Positions 1 to 8,177 of a stretch of DNA of 64,000 nt are shown one piece after another (position 1 is the first letter of the stretch; every line of letters begins with the position of its first letter). Source of the stretch: Aldehydirespirator sp965200005 (GTDB taxonomy: Bacteria; Actinomycetota; Acidimicrobiia; Acidimicrobiales; Aldehydirespiratoraceae); contig OZ241331.1 of NCBI GenBank assembly GCA_965200005.1, forward strand, positions 806,001 through 870,000. Direction: 5' to 3'. A program made the translations under genes and the position numbers. A model generated the notes under the pieces. It was not told the DNA's origin. It did not search any database and saw nothing but the letters and a program-made list of their open reading frames with translations.

Positions 1-1651
1 CACGCAGATCGACCATCGGGAACCCGTACTTGCCGCCATTGCCCATCGCTTCTTCAATACCAGCGCTAACTGCGGGGATCAGGTTGCGAGGAATAGCGCC
101 GCCGGTCACCTCGGTGTCGAACTCGTAACCTGAACCCCGCGCCATCGGCTCAAAGCGCACGAGCGCTACCGCGAATTGCCCGTGGCCGCCGCTTTGTTTC
201 TTGTGTTTCGCTTCTACATCGGCCTTGCGGGCAAGGGTTTCGAGATACGCGACCTTGACATCTTCGACTTCGTAGCTAATGCCCATGCGCTCAAGGCGGG
301 ATCGCACAACCCGTAGGTGAGCCTCGCCGCCACCCGACAACACTGTCTGGCGGGTAGTCGCATCCTGACGCACCACCAGACTTGGGTCTTCGGTAGCGAA
401 GCGCCGCAGCGCTGATGCCAGCTTGTCTTCCTGTGCAGGCGCAGATGCGTGGATCGCTACTCCATATACGGGTGCGGGTGGTGGGGTGATCGACACTTTG
501 AGTGCCGACTCGAGCGCCAGGGTGTCCCCGGTCTTGACATCTCCGAGTTTGGTGGCCGCAACGATGCTGCCTGCTTTGGCCTGAGATTTGCTGTGATGCT
601 CTGCCCCGGTGAAGGTCATCAGGTTGTGGAGCCGCTCTTTGTTGGCTGTGCGAGTGTTGATGAGGGTGTCGTTCGAGTGGATCGTGCCAGCGAGCACCTT
701 AAGGAAGGAGATCTGCCCGAGGAAGTCATCGACACGTGTCTTGAAGACAACCGCAACAGCATTAGCAGCAGGATCCATGTCGATCTCGACTAACTCACCA
801 GCCCGCACTGCTTCATTGGGGCTGCGGTCTGTTGGTTGAGGCCCCACTTCACAAAGGAAATCAAGCAACCGGTCGACGCCAATTGGGGTTGCAGCAGACC
901 CGCACAGCACCGGGATCACACCGCGTTGTAAGACCGAGTCATGCAGCAGTCGGCTCAGTTGCTCGGCGGTTGGCTCGACACCTTCGAGATATTGCTCAAG
1001 GAGATCATCGTCGTTCTCTACCGCATCCTCGACGATTAGTTCGCGGCCTTCAGCAGCAGCGTCAGCGACATCATCGGGAATTGCGGCTGGTTTCGGGGAG
1101 CCGCTTGAATAATCATGGGCAGAGTCATCAAGAAGGTCAACAATCCCGTGAAAGTTCGACTCGGAACCCATAGGTAGACCGACTGCTCGCAGCTGTGAAC
1201 CGAAGCGCTCTTGAAGTTCGCCGAGTGTGCGATCAAATGATGAACGATCCCGGTCGAGGCCGTTGATGAACACCATCGACGGCAGGTTGAGACGTTCGGC
1301 GTGGCGCCACATGACCTGGTCTTGAGCCTGCGGACCAGAAACTCCATCAATCACAAAGATCGCAAGGTCGGCAGCGTGAAGACCGTTGACTGCATCTCCT
1401 ACAAAATCGGTGTATCCGGGGGTGTCGGCAAGGTTGATCGTGTGGTTGTTCCAATCGAAGGTCGCCATTGCCAGTGCCACACTCTGTGAGCGGGCCTTCT
1501 CTTCGGGATCAAAGTCGAGTCGTGTACTTCCATCTGGTACTCGGCCCATCCGGTTTGTGACGCCAGCCCGGAACAGCATCGCTTCTGCCAATGTGGTCTT
1601 GCCATTGCCGTTATGACCCACAAGGGCGACGTTTCTGATCGGTTGCGACAC
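1..1651 (-). CDS. Elongation factor G-like GTPase (FusA2/EF-G2 type), C-terminus outside window
   Basis: This is a translational GTPase of the EF-G-like family that actinobacteria carry beside the canonical FusA. Its exact cellular role is not settled. Reading from GTG at 1651, the protein shows a P-loop GHNGNGKT (residues 12-19), a G3 DTPGY (76-80) and a G4-like NGLD (130-133). About 550 codons lie in the window without a stop, covering the G domain, domain II and part of the C-terminal domains. The GTG start is preceded by GGAGGG nine bases upstream, which fixes it. The P-loop differs from the GHIDHGKT type of canonical EF-G, which is why I place it in the EF-G-like group. The gene stands alone here; the 3' end is cut by the window edge. 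Family assignment is firm, function beyond GTPase is inferred. Confidence 0.9.
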   Translation of the reverse strand, partial: MSQPIRNVALVGHNGNGKTTLAEAMLFRAGVTNRMGRVPDGSTRLDFDPEEKARSQSVALAMATFDWNNHTINLADTPGYTDFVGDAVNGLHAADLAIFVIDGVSGPQAQDQVMWRHAERLNLPSMVFINGLDRDRSSFDRTLGELQERFGSQLRAVGLPMGSESNFHGIVDLLDDSAHDYSSGSPKPAAIPDDVADAAAEGRELIVEDAVENDDDLLEQYLEGVEPTAEQLSRLLHDSVLQRGVIPVLCGSAATPIGVDRLLDFLCEVGPQPTDRSPNEAVRAGELVEIDMDPAANAVAVVFKTRVDDFLGQISFLKVLAGTIHSNDTLINTRTANKERLHNLMTFTGAEHHSKSQAKAGSIVAATKLGDVKTGDTLALESALKVSITPPPAPVYGVAIHASAPAQEDKLASALRRFATEDPSLVVRQDATTRQTVLSGGGEAHLRVVRSRLERMGISYEVEDVKVAYLETLARKADVEAKHKKQSGGHGQFAVALVRFEPMARGSGYEFDTEVTGGAIPRNLIPAVSAGIEEAMGNGGKYGFPMVDLR

Positions 1652-1807
1652 GTGTGAGAACCCTCCGTCTTCTGCAAGCGCGCGAGCGGCTGCGGCCAGC
1701 ACCATGACACTAACGGCGCGCCACCTCTACCCGCTAACGCTCAACCACCCGCTGATCACTTCGTTGCGCGGGCTCAATACTTAGTACGTCCTCCGATTGG
1801 ACACTTG

Positions 1808-2401
1808 TCAGTTGGGTGCTTCGATACCGCCGAAGCGTTCGGCGAGCTGTTCGTGTCGGATCTTTTTGATGGCGTTGCTCCGTGAGTCAACTTCAAGCTT
1901 CAGGTAGAGGCCTTGCATCCTGCGACGAACGGTGCGATCGCTGTAGTGCAGGTCGGCTCCAATCTGTCGGATCGTCTGACCTTGAGATAGCGCCACCAAC
2001 AATGTTCGCTCATCGGACGTGAAGGGCTCGGTTTCACTGTCGGGCAGCGATCCCAAGGCAAGGAATTGCGCAAGCTTTATGGGTAGCAGCGCCTCGCCGT
2101 GTGCCGCTGCTTCAGCGGCTGCGTACACGAGTTCGCTAGAGGTAGCGACGTGGGCAACGCCCGCCCCCGCCGCTAATGCTCGCACAAAGCCTGATCGGTC
2201 GAACTTCGGCAACACCACTACAACCGGACACGAGCCGACACTCTCCAGTGTGTCCCAGTCCCTCTCTGTCTCGCAGTACACGAGCACAACATCTACATCG
2301 GCCATGTCATCAGGCGACACGACAGTCGAGCCGTGAGATTCAATCCGCGCCGTTACGGCTTCGCGATACATGATCGGGCCACCGATGATGCCAACGCGCA
2401 C
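1808..2401 (-). CDS. Atypical response regulator / LuxR-type HTH protein with degenerate receiver
   Basis: A 197-aa DNA-binding regulator. The N-terminal ~115 residues follow a receiver-domain pattern (a hydrophobic strand VDVVLVYCE, then VVVVLPKFD, then ALAAGAGVAHVATS), but the strand that should end in the phosphoacceptor Asp ends in Tyr-Cys-Glu, so it is probably a pseudo-receiver. A LuxR/NarL-like helix-turn-helix follows at about 128-185 (FTSDERTLLVALSQGQT, IGADLHYSDRTVRRRM). Start is GTG at 2401. No histidine kinase is adjacent. It is transcribed away from the peptide/ABC cassette at 2538-6363, and the region between holds four 11-bp-spaced repeats. By position it is the likely regulator of that cassette and of itself; this is inference. 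Confidence 0.75.
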   Translation of the reverse strand: MRVGIIGGPIMYREAVTARIESHGSTVVSPDDMADVDVVLVYCETERDWDTLESVGSCPVVVVLPKFDRSGFVRALAAGAGVAHVATSSELVYAAAEAAAHGEALLPIKLAQFLALGSLPDSETEPFTSDERTLLVALSQGQTIRQIGADLHYSDRTVRRRMQGLYLKLEVDSRSNAIKKIRHEQLAERFGGIEAPN

Positions 2402-2420
2402 GGTTCCTGAGCCTAGGCAG

Positions 2421-2459
2421 TGGCCGTTTCGTGGCCGCCAGATGGCCGCTTTTTGGCCG
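2421..2459 (+). promoter_or_regulatory. Four direct repeats TGGCCG at exact 11-bp period (putative activator array)
   Basis: TGGCCG occurs at 2421, 2432, 2443 and 2454, each exactly 11 bases apart, ending ten bases before a TTGACA -35 element. Direct repeats with an 11-bp period place binding sites on one face of the helix. The layout is known from SARP and OmpR-type activators; the neighbouring regulator is instead LuxR-like. The repeats lie between the regulator start at 2401 and the cassette, so they may serve both directions. Confidence 0.7.
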
Positions 2460-2468
2460 CATAACCCG

Positions 2469-2498
2469 TTGACATCCCCACCGCCTCCCCATTACCAA
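2469..2498 (+). promoter_or_regulatory. Sigma-70-like promoter of the peptide/ABC cassette
   Basis: A perfect -35 TTGACA lies at 2469-2474. A weak -10 candidate TACCAA lies at 2493-2498, spacer 18. The weak -10 together with the repeat array directly upstream suggests an activator-dependent promoter. The first gene starts at 2538 behind an AAAGGAG ribosome binding site. Confidence 0.5.
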
Positions 2499-2537
2499 TG
2501 AGATCAAGCACAAGCTACTCCGAAAGGAGCAACCCAA

Positions 2538-2870
2538 ATGAAAGGCAAATCCCACCATCAAACGACTCGACTCAGAGCAGTCTTGGTGACATTGCTTCTC
2601 ACTGTGACATTGGTCAGTCCCTCAACAGTTACAGCATCGACCAACGAGTGCTGATACTGGGAAGGCTACACCACCTCATATGCATACACATCCGACACAG
2701 CCGGTGGGTGTGGTGGCATTGGGGCCAAGGCGCTGTTCGTTTCCGATTGGGGAACCGGGGAGACACCATGGGTTTGGAATCACAATGGACCCGGCATGCC
2801 ACTGTATGTTCAGGCAAGCGTCGGTGCGTATCAGACCGTTTATCAGGGAAGATCAGCGGGCTACGGGTGA
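2538..2870 (+). CDS. Secreted bacteriocin-like peptide gene interrupted by an in-frame TGA (codon 39)
   Basis: ATG 2538 follows a good AAAGGAG site. The first 38 codons encode a basic N-terminus, a hydrophobic core (AVLVTLLLTVTLVS) and an export-type region ending ASTNEC. A TGA then stands at 2652-2654. The same frame stays open for 71 more codons, rich in Trp, Tyr and Gly (YWEGYTTSYAYTSD, GGCGGIGAKALFVSDWGTG), to TGA 2868-2870. That second stop overlaps the GTG start of the next gene (GTGA), as at other joins in this cassette, so the full 110-codon frame is probably the real gene. The TGA may be a TGG>TGA mutation, a sequencing error or, less likely, readthrough. The setting resembles small secreted bacteriocins (lactococcin-972 type) with an ABC immunity/export set, but I do not recognise the sequence family. 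Confidence 0.6.
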
Positions 2871-3535
2871 AGTTACTCCGTCAGCCAGTCGCCCTTCGCT
2901 CAATTGTCTCCGTCGTTCTCGCGATAGGCACTCTGGCCTGCAGCGAAGCGGTTACAGACTCTGAGAGCATTGCCGACCTGACAGGGGCTGTATCGGATGC
3001 TGGTTCGAATTCAGATTTGGTTGGTACTGGCGATGATCTACTGGAGCGACTGGAGTCTCACTTTCCGGACGGCATGTCACGAAAGCAAGTTGAGATATTG
3101 AGCGATGACGCCGTGACGCTCCGTGAGTATCAAGATGCGTTCGACATATACCATCAGTGTGTTCGCGATGGCGGATACGACTTTCGGAATCTCAAGGCAG
3201 ATCCCAATACCGGCGAGTACAATTACGGAATCCCGACTCAGGCCGATCATGTTGTCGAACCCTGCTACGAAACACACTTCAAGTTCGTCGACATGATCTT
3301 CCAGAGCAATCCGGCCATTACAGAGCAACGCAATCAGCAGTTTGCTCATCAGTGGCAGCACCAGATACATCCGTGCCTTGAGGCACATGGAATACAGGGT
3401 TCTCCAACCTCATTGCGCATGGACGAGATGGAAGTCGGCTCAACTGACGTGAAGTTGTTTGAGCAGTTTCTCGTACTGCTGCAGGCAGGTGAGTGTGACG
3501 AGTTCCCGTGGAGTCTGAATGACTTCACAGGGTGA
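2867..3535 (+). CDS. Putative lipoprotein of the peptide/ABC cassette
   Basis: A 222-residue protein of unknown function. GTG 2867 overlaps the stop of the peptide frame, and the product then begins with a clear export signal (LLRQPVALRSIVSVVLAIGTLAC), with Cys 25 in a lipobox-like but non-ideal context (TLAC). The open frame extends upstream to 2498, but the signal peptide and the GTGA overlap favour 2867. The mature part is hydrophilic with several Cys (DIYHQCVRDGGYDF, VEPCYETHFKF, HPCLEAHG, AGECDEFPW), suggesting disulphides in an extracytoplasmic domain. By position it could be an immunity or receptor component for the peptide; no family was recognised. Confidence 0.75.
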   Translation: MKLLRQPVALRSIVSVVLAIGTLACSEAVTDSESIADLTGAVSDAGSNSDLVGTGDDLLERLESHFPDGMSRKQVEILSDDAVTLREYQDAFDIYHQCVRDGGYDFRNLKADPNTGEYNYGIPTQADHVVEPCYETHFKFVDMIFQSNPAITEQRNQQFAHQWQHQIHPCLEAHGIQGSPTSLRMDEMEVGSTDVKLFEQFLVLLQAGECDEFPWSLNDFTG

Positions 3536-4622
3536 TTCGCTCACTCGTCGTAAGGCTTCTGGTGCGGTATTACTTGCTGCGTTCGCAGCGGGAGCGGTGA
3601 TTGGGGCGATTGTGCTACAGGCTTTCCGAGATGGAATGTCGCCTGTTCGGGAAGTTGCCGAGGTTTCTGAACCTGTTCTCGCCCTGATTGGCGAGGATAC
3701 CTCGGAGGAGCGACAACTTGCTCGAGCAACAACTCGTTGGGGTGATGTTCCCTCAGTACATAGTGGGCCAATTTCAGGCCGTGTGACCGCACCAGTTTCA
3801 CACGAACCCATAACCGCTGGTGTGACAGTCGTTGAAGTCGACGGCATTGCACGACCAGCCCTCGTGTCCGCGAGTCCGCTCTGGCGAGATCTTGAAGTGG
3901 GATTGCGAGGGTCAGATGTTGCTGCGGCCGCCGAGTTGCTTGAGACCCTGGAGTTCGGCGAGTCGTTGCACGGCAGCGACAGGGTGAACAGCGACTTCAC
4001 CGAAGCGGTCAAGCGCTTTGAGACAGCCTACGGATGGGAACCGACGGGGGTCTTTCGACCCGATTACGTGGTCTGGGTGCCAGTCGGTCCAATAAATCCT
4101 GACAATGTCGACGCAGGCGTCGGAACACTCCTAGAACCAGAGACAGTTCTGTTTACGGGGACTGCACCTCTGTTGGGAGCTCGCCTAGAGAGCGCAAGCC
4201 CAGGTGGATCACTAACGCCCTATGGGGAAGACGCAGTGTTTGAAATCCCGGACGAAATAGTAGTTCCTGTTAGCAGTGAGCTCAGGGTTGACTCTCCAGA
4301 AGCACTGGAGAGTCTAGCGAACTACATTCTCGCTAACCCATCGACCGCACCTCTATTGCCGGCTGGTGCGACAATGGGTGCTGGCGGTTCTGATCCGACA
4401 TTTGGGGTTGTGAGGCTTGCTACACCCCGCATTACACAAACTGTGCCGACATCGTCAATCATTGTGTCCGCTGACGGCAAGACATGTGTAATGGATGAGA
4501 CGGAACACGTGCATCATGTCACAGTCACTGGCGGTCTTGGTGGTGTTACTGAGATCGCTCCGACACTTGACCTCGCACTGCGAATCATCGCTAATCCCGG
4601 CACTAACCAAGACTCATGTTGA
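3519..4622 (+). CDS. Membrane-anchored adaptor with peptidoglycan-binding domain (HlyD/MacA-like)
   Basis: A 367-aa protein with one N-terminal membrane segment (about 15-36), an extracytoplasmic stretch, and a PG_binding_1-type domain at about 124-188 (DLEVGLRGSDVAAAAELLETL ending VVWVPVG). The C-terminal part is beta-rich and resembles the barrel-type domains of efflux adaptors. It overlaps the lipoprotein gene by 17 bases and the ATPase gene by 7 (ATGTTGA). In Gram-positive bacteria such peptidoglycan-binding adaptors sit beside ATPase/FtsX-permease pairs, and the same arrangement is seen here. Probable role: periplasm-like or cell-wall side partner of the 4616-6363 transporter in peptide export or self-protection. 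The role is inferred, the domain is visible. Confidence 0.8.
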   Translation: MTSQGDSLTRRKASGAVLLAAFAAGAVIGAIVLQAFRDGMSPVREVAEVSEPVLALIGEDTSEERQLARATTRWGDVPSVHSGPISGRVTAPVSHEPITAGVTVVEVDGIARPALVSASPLWRDLEVGLRGSDVAAAAELLETLEFGESLHGSDRVNSDFTEAVKRFETAYGWEPTGVFRPDYVVWVPVGPINPDNVDAGVGTLLEPETVLFTGTAPLLGARLESASPGGSLTPYGEDAVFEIPDEIVVPVSSELRVDSPEALESLANYILANPSTAPLLPAGATMGAGGSDPTFGVVRLATPRITQTVPTSSIIVSADGKTCVMDETEHVHHVTVTGGLGGVTEIAPTLDLALRIIANPGTNQDSC

Positions 4623-5293
4623 ACTCTACGAGTACCGACAAAACTCAGAGTGACACAACAATGCTGCATCTCAGCGGGATCGGTCACACGTTTGGAGACC
4701 GTTGGGTGTTCCGCAATGTCGACTTGTCAATTGACTCACCTACAAGCATCGCCATCACAGGGCCATCCGGTGTAGGCAAGACAACACTGCTAGCAATCGC
4801 TGGGGGACTGATCACACCAACCGAAGGCACGGTCAAGCTGTCAGTCGATGGCAGGACAGTCACCAACGGGGCAACAGTCTCATGGGTTTTTCAAACATCA
4901 AATGCATTTGCCAATCGAACGGCTCTCTCCAACATAGCTTCCATGTTGAGACTGTTCGGTTCAAGCCAGACAGAAGCGTTGGAGCGTGCCCAAGAGGCCT
5001 TGCGTGTAGTCGGCATAGCAGAAAGGGCTGAAGTCCGTGCGCGGCGACTGTCGGGGGGCGAGTTACAGCGCCTCGGCGTGGCACGTGCCATTGCCGCAAG
5101 ACGGCCTTTCAACTTCGCCGACGAGCCCACCGGCCAACTTGACGAAGCAAGTACCGAAGAGGTCGCCCGGGCACTCGTCGCCGCTGCCTCGCAAGCCTCG
5201 ATAGTCATCCTTGTCACGCACGACCGGCGTGTGGCGCGATGTTGCAGCCAGCAGTACCGACTGTCATCTACAGGCTTGTGCCGTGTGCGATGA
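4616..5293 (+). CDS. ABC transporter ATP-binding protein (MacB/LolD type)
   Basis: A 225-aa cytoplasmic ATPase. Walker A is GPSGVGKT (49-56), Q-loop VFQT (91-94), signature LSGGE (145-149), Walker B FNFADE (165-170), D-loop QLDEAS, and the switch histidine in VTHDRR. Size and motifs match the MacB/LolD/FtsE class that pairs with FtsX-like permeases. ATG 4616 overlaps the adaptor stop by seven bases. Its stop overlaps the permease start (ATGA). It would power the permease at 5290-6363. Confidence 0.9.
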   Translation: MLNSTSTDKTQSDTTMLHLSGIGHTFGDRWVFRNVDLSIDSPTSIAITGPSGVGKTTLLAIAGGLITPTEGTVKLSVDGRTVTNGATVSWVFQTSNAFANRTALSNIASMLRLFGSSQTEALERAQEALRVVGIAERAEVRARRLSGGELQRLGVARAIAARRPFNFADEPTGQLDEASTEEVARALVAAASQASIVILVTHDRRVARCCSQQYRLSSTGLCRVR

Positions 5294-6363
5294 ATCGTCG
5301 CATCGTCCGGGAGTCCCTGCACAACTTGGCAGCCGGTCGTGCCAGTACGGTCACCGTGATCGGGCTTGCGTGCCTCGTTATTGGTGCAACCTTCTTTGTT
5401 GAGGCTCAGAGCGCTGAGTCTTCACGGGGAGAGTTCGAAGCGTTCAGGAGTGCCGGTGGTTACCTGTTTGTGATTGAGCCAGTCTCGATGAGCCCACCGG
5501 CCGTCGTGCCACGGTTGCGGCTTGAACCATGTGAACGCCTCAACCTCCTCGACAACGTGGTCGCCGCCGGTTCGCTCGGCACGGGTGCCGAGGAGACGCT
5601 CGTGAATGCCACCGATGTAGCCCTACGCCTGCAGGGCGTGAGCCCCGGCATGTACAACGTGCTCCGCAGCATTGGACTCGGTCCGCAAGTCGGAACAGCA
5701 GATCTGCTGGCTGGCGCTGCGCACCTGAATCGGATGGGTGTTCGCAGCGGCAGCGCAGTTGGCATTGACACCCGCGGTGTCCACACCATTTACGAAGCGC
5801 CGCTCGAGAGTTTGGCACCTGGCTTCGGCAGTGTCGTGATGGCCTCACAAGCCCCTAGTGGGACTGGCGATGCCTGCTATGTAGCCCTCGAACCCAAGGC
5901 ACTTGACACGGCCTCGTCACTGCGTTCAGCCTTCGGTCGTAGTGACACAATCTTGAGACGAATTCTGGCCGGAGCAGAGTTGGCCGGGTCTCCGCTTGAA
6001 GATCATGCCGAACGCTCCGGTCGACATCTCTGGCTAATCTCGGCAGTCTTGTTCGCAGCGGTTGCGCGGTATGTCCTGTGGGCTAGGCGCTCCGAAATTG
6101 GCCTATACCGATCATTGGGTCTGATGCCCTCGGACATCCGCCTCTTGGTGTTTGTTGAGCTGCTCTCAGCTGCAGCCCTTGGCTCACTGCTTGGTGTGAT
6201 TTCAGCCCGCATTGTGATAGCAACGACCGATTATCACAATGACTCAATAGTCTTCGGCTGGCTAGGAGCAGCCCTAACGTTTGTCGCACTAATCGCTGCA
6301 TCAGCAGCCGTTTCAGCCTCAATCCGAGTCCGAAACCCCCTAGACGCCCTCAAAGACCGCTAG
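5290..6363 (+). CDS. FtsX/MacB-like ABC permease
   Basis: A permease of 357 residues from ATG 5290, which overlaps the ATPase stop as ATGA. An in-frame ATG at 5239 would run back into the ATPase gene and is less likely. Topology fits the MacB type: one N-terminal segment (about 19-38, VTVIGLACLVIGATFF), a large extracytoplasmic domain of about 215 residues, and three C-terminal segments (around 258-278, 297-322, 328-352) ending in RVRNPLDALK, a typical permease end. It is the last gene of the five-gene coupled unit. Likely exports the secreted peptide or gives mechanical, cell-envelope immunity to it (inference). Confidence 0.85.
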   Translation: MNRRIVRESLHNLAAGRASTVTVIGLACLVIGATFFVEAQSAESSRGEFEAFRSAGGYLFVIEPVSMSPPAVVPRLRLEPCERLNLLDNVVAAGSLGTGAEETLVNATDVALRLQGVSPGMYNVLRSIGLGPQVGTADLLAGAAHLNRMGVRSGSAVGIDTRGVHTIYEAPLESLAPGFGSVVMASQAPSGTGDACYVALEPKALDTASSLRSAFGRSDTILRRILAGAELAGSPLEDHAERSGRHLWLISAVLFAAVARYVLWARRSEIGLYRSLGLMPSDIRLLVFVELLSAAALGSLLGVISARIVIATTDYHNDSIVFGWLGAALTFVALIAASAAVSASIRVRNPLDALKDR

Positions 6364-6420
6364 GGGACGGACGACACAGAGACCCGATTGCGAATCCGAG
6401 CTTGCCTGAGCCTGAGGGGC

Positions 6421-6618
6421 TCAATCTTTGATGAGTTCGACGGCGTATTCGGGGCAGTTGTCGAAGGCTAGTTGAGCCTTCTCCTCGAGACCGGCAGGAA
6501 CTACCCCGTCTCCGCGCTCGCACGCCGTGCCTTCGTCATCGACATCAAACAGCTCGGGCGCAAGCATGTAACAACGGTTGTGACCTTGACATGCTTGCTG
6601 GTCAATGCGAACTCTCAT
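6421..6618 (-). CDS. Single-cluster [3Fe-4S]-type ferredoxin
   Basis: A 65-aa electron carrier. Cys 10 and Cys 16 (CQGHNRC) and Cys 55 followed by Pro (DNCPEYAV) give the C-x5-C...CP arrangement of the small actinobacterial ferredoxins that carry a [3Fe-4S] cluster and often serve cytochromes P450 or other oxidoreductases. The length is normal for the family. It lies 11 bases downstream of the MttB-like gene on the same strand, so it may be the last gene of that operon and take electrons from the FAD dehydrogenases upstream. No P450 is in the window. Confidence 0.9.
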   Translation of the reverse strand: MRVRIDQQACQGHNRCYMLAPELFDVDDEGTACERGDGVVPAGLEEKAQLAFDNCPEYAVELIKD

Positions 6619-6629
6619 GGCACCTAAGC

Positions 6630-8177
6630 TTAGGGAATCCTGATCGGGAAGTTTGCCCGAATGTGCGCGTCTCGATCGGCTCGGAGGTGGCTGGGATGGT
6701 GTTCCGCTAGCACCTTCTGCACATGTTCGTGTGCTCGCGCTCGCGCATCCTTCGACCCCGCATCCATCCAGTTGTCGGGAGTGTCACGATCACCAATCAC
6801 GGGGTAGATGTACTCACGTTGCATCATTTCCAACGTTTGCTTTGAACCGAGGAAATGCCCAGGACCGCTGATGACTTCAGCGATCAGATCCACAGAGAGT
6901 GTTTCCTCGTTGACTTCTATGCCTCGCACTGTGCGATTAATCGACCCTAGCATGTCATTGTCAATTACGAGTGCCTCAAAGGAACAACTCAGCAAACTCG
7001 CCAACATCCCAGCGGATTCATAGACAAGATTCGCGCCGGCATGACCGGCAAGAGCAACGTTAAGACCTTTCTCATAACCGGCCTGGTTGTCTGGAATCTT
7101 GGAATCTGCCATACCGGCGGCAACACCAGAAGGTAAGCCAATCCAGTTCACTAACTGGGCCGCAGCAGCATTCAAGATGCCCTCTTCTCCCGAACCGCCA
7201 CTCATCGCACCCGTACGAAGGTCAGACACAAACGGCCACATGCCCATCACGCAGGGGTGACCGGGGCGGATCAGATTGACTGCTGTCAACGCAGAGAGGC
7301 ACTCTGCAAGAGCCTGAGCTAGCGAACCCGCAAGAGCTGCCGGAGACGTGGCTCCAGCCTGACCTGCCGATAACAGATTGATCGGCATCCCAGTTTCAAC
7401 TTGTGCAACCATGCACTTTGTGGACTCCTCCGCATAACGAAGCGGAGGCACTACAAACGTGTTGTTGGCTACCACGAACGGTCGCTTGCGGAACTCTCCA
7501 GGGCCACCAAGTGCGGCATCGAACATGTCAACTGTCTCATAGACATGCTCACGCTCAAACCATGACGATCCGACTGGTTTGGTGGTGCCAGCCATAGCCG
7601 CATATGACGTATTGATGTCTAACTCGCGGGAATCTACGAGATCTCGAGCAACCACTGTGCGGACAAAGAAGTGGATGTTGTCGAGTGTGTCAACCAGACG
7701 GGCACAGTCATAGACATCCGTCGCTGTTGAAGGTCGGAACTTGCGTTCGACATGGTCATACATCAACACCGCTGCACCAGCGGTACCAAAATGAACACGA
7801 TCGCCACCAACCGTTATTGAACGGTCATCATCGAAGCCATGCCAGATCCACTCTTTGGCTGCTGTGCCGATCGCACCCTCAACCACAGACTTCGGAAAGT
7901 GCAATCTCTCGTTCTCGTCGACATGTCCACCGGCTGCAGTGACAACATCAACAAACTCTTCGATGGGTGAACCCATTCCGACGTCTTCAAGCAGGGTGAG
8001 AGCAGTGTCATAAACCTGTTGCAGGTCGGACTCTGTGAGTGGCGCGAAGCGACCACCTGGCATGCCAGGACGAACTGGTCGGACGTCTGCTTCAAGTGGA
8101 GCTTGCCGGGCGGCGATCCTTCCAGCCCGACCACCGCTGCGCCTGCGGGAACGGCGAGATGTTCTCTTTCTGCCCAT
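6630..8177 (-). CDS. Trimethylamine methyltransferase (MttB) family protein, non-pyrrolysine
   Basis: A 515-aa member of the MttB superfamily, starting with an Arg-rich stretch and then a TIM-barrel-type body (LTLLEDVGMGSPIEEFVD, AAKEWIWHGFDDDRSITVGG, HFGTAGAAVLMYD). The frame has no amber codon, so it is not the pyrrolysine TMA methyltransferase. Non-Pyl members include glycine-betaine:corrinoid methyltransferase, but others have no proven substrate. No corrinoid protein is adjacent. The ATG overlaps the stop of the FAD/GcvT gene upstream (TAATG), so the two are coupled. The context points to methylated-amine or betaine metabolism. Confidence 0.85.
   Translation of the reverse strand: MGRKRTSRRSRRRSGGRAGRIAARQAPLEADVRPVRPGMPGGRFAPLTESDLQQVYDTALTLLEDVGMGSPIEEFVDVVTAAGGHVDENERLHFPKSVVEGAIGTAAKEWIWHGFDDDRSITVGGDRVHFGTAGAAVLMYDHVERKFRPSTATDVYDCARLVDTLDNIHFFVRTVVARDLVDSRELDINTSYAAMAGTTKPVGSSWFEREHVYETVDMFDAALGGPGEFRKRPFVVANNTFVVPPLRYAEESTKCMVAQVETGMPINLLSAGQAGATSPAALAGSLAQALAECLSALTAVNLIRPGHPCVMGMWPFVSDLRTGAMSGGSGEEGILNAAAAQLVNWIGLPSGVAAGMADSKIPDNQAGYEKGLNVALAGHAGANLVYESAGMLASLLSCSFEALVIDNDMLGSINRTVRGIEVNEETLSVDLIAEVISGPGHFLGSKQTLEMMQREYIYPVIGDRDTPDNWMDAGSKDARARAHEHVQKVLAEHHPSHLRADRDAHIRANFPIRIP

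Noticed and set aside
1036..1710. ORFs of about 100 codons in other frames at 1036-1350 and 1399-1710
   Set aside because: They are shadows of the EF-G-like gene, whose translation shows all GTPase motifs.
2652..2696. Selenocysteine readthrough of the TGA in the peptide gene
   Set aside because: No convincing SECIS-like hairpin follows the TGA, only weak short pairings, and no selenocysteine genes are in the window.
6408..6422. Hairpin GAGCC-TGAGG-GGCTC as terminator
   Set aside because: The stem is only five base pairs and overlaps the ferredoxin stop codon; too weak to annotate.
6630..8177. Pyrrolysine-dependent trimethylamine methyltransferase
   Set aside because: The MttB-family frame is complete with no internal amber codon and no pyl genes are present.
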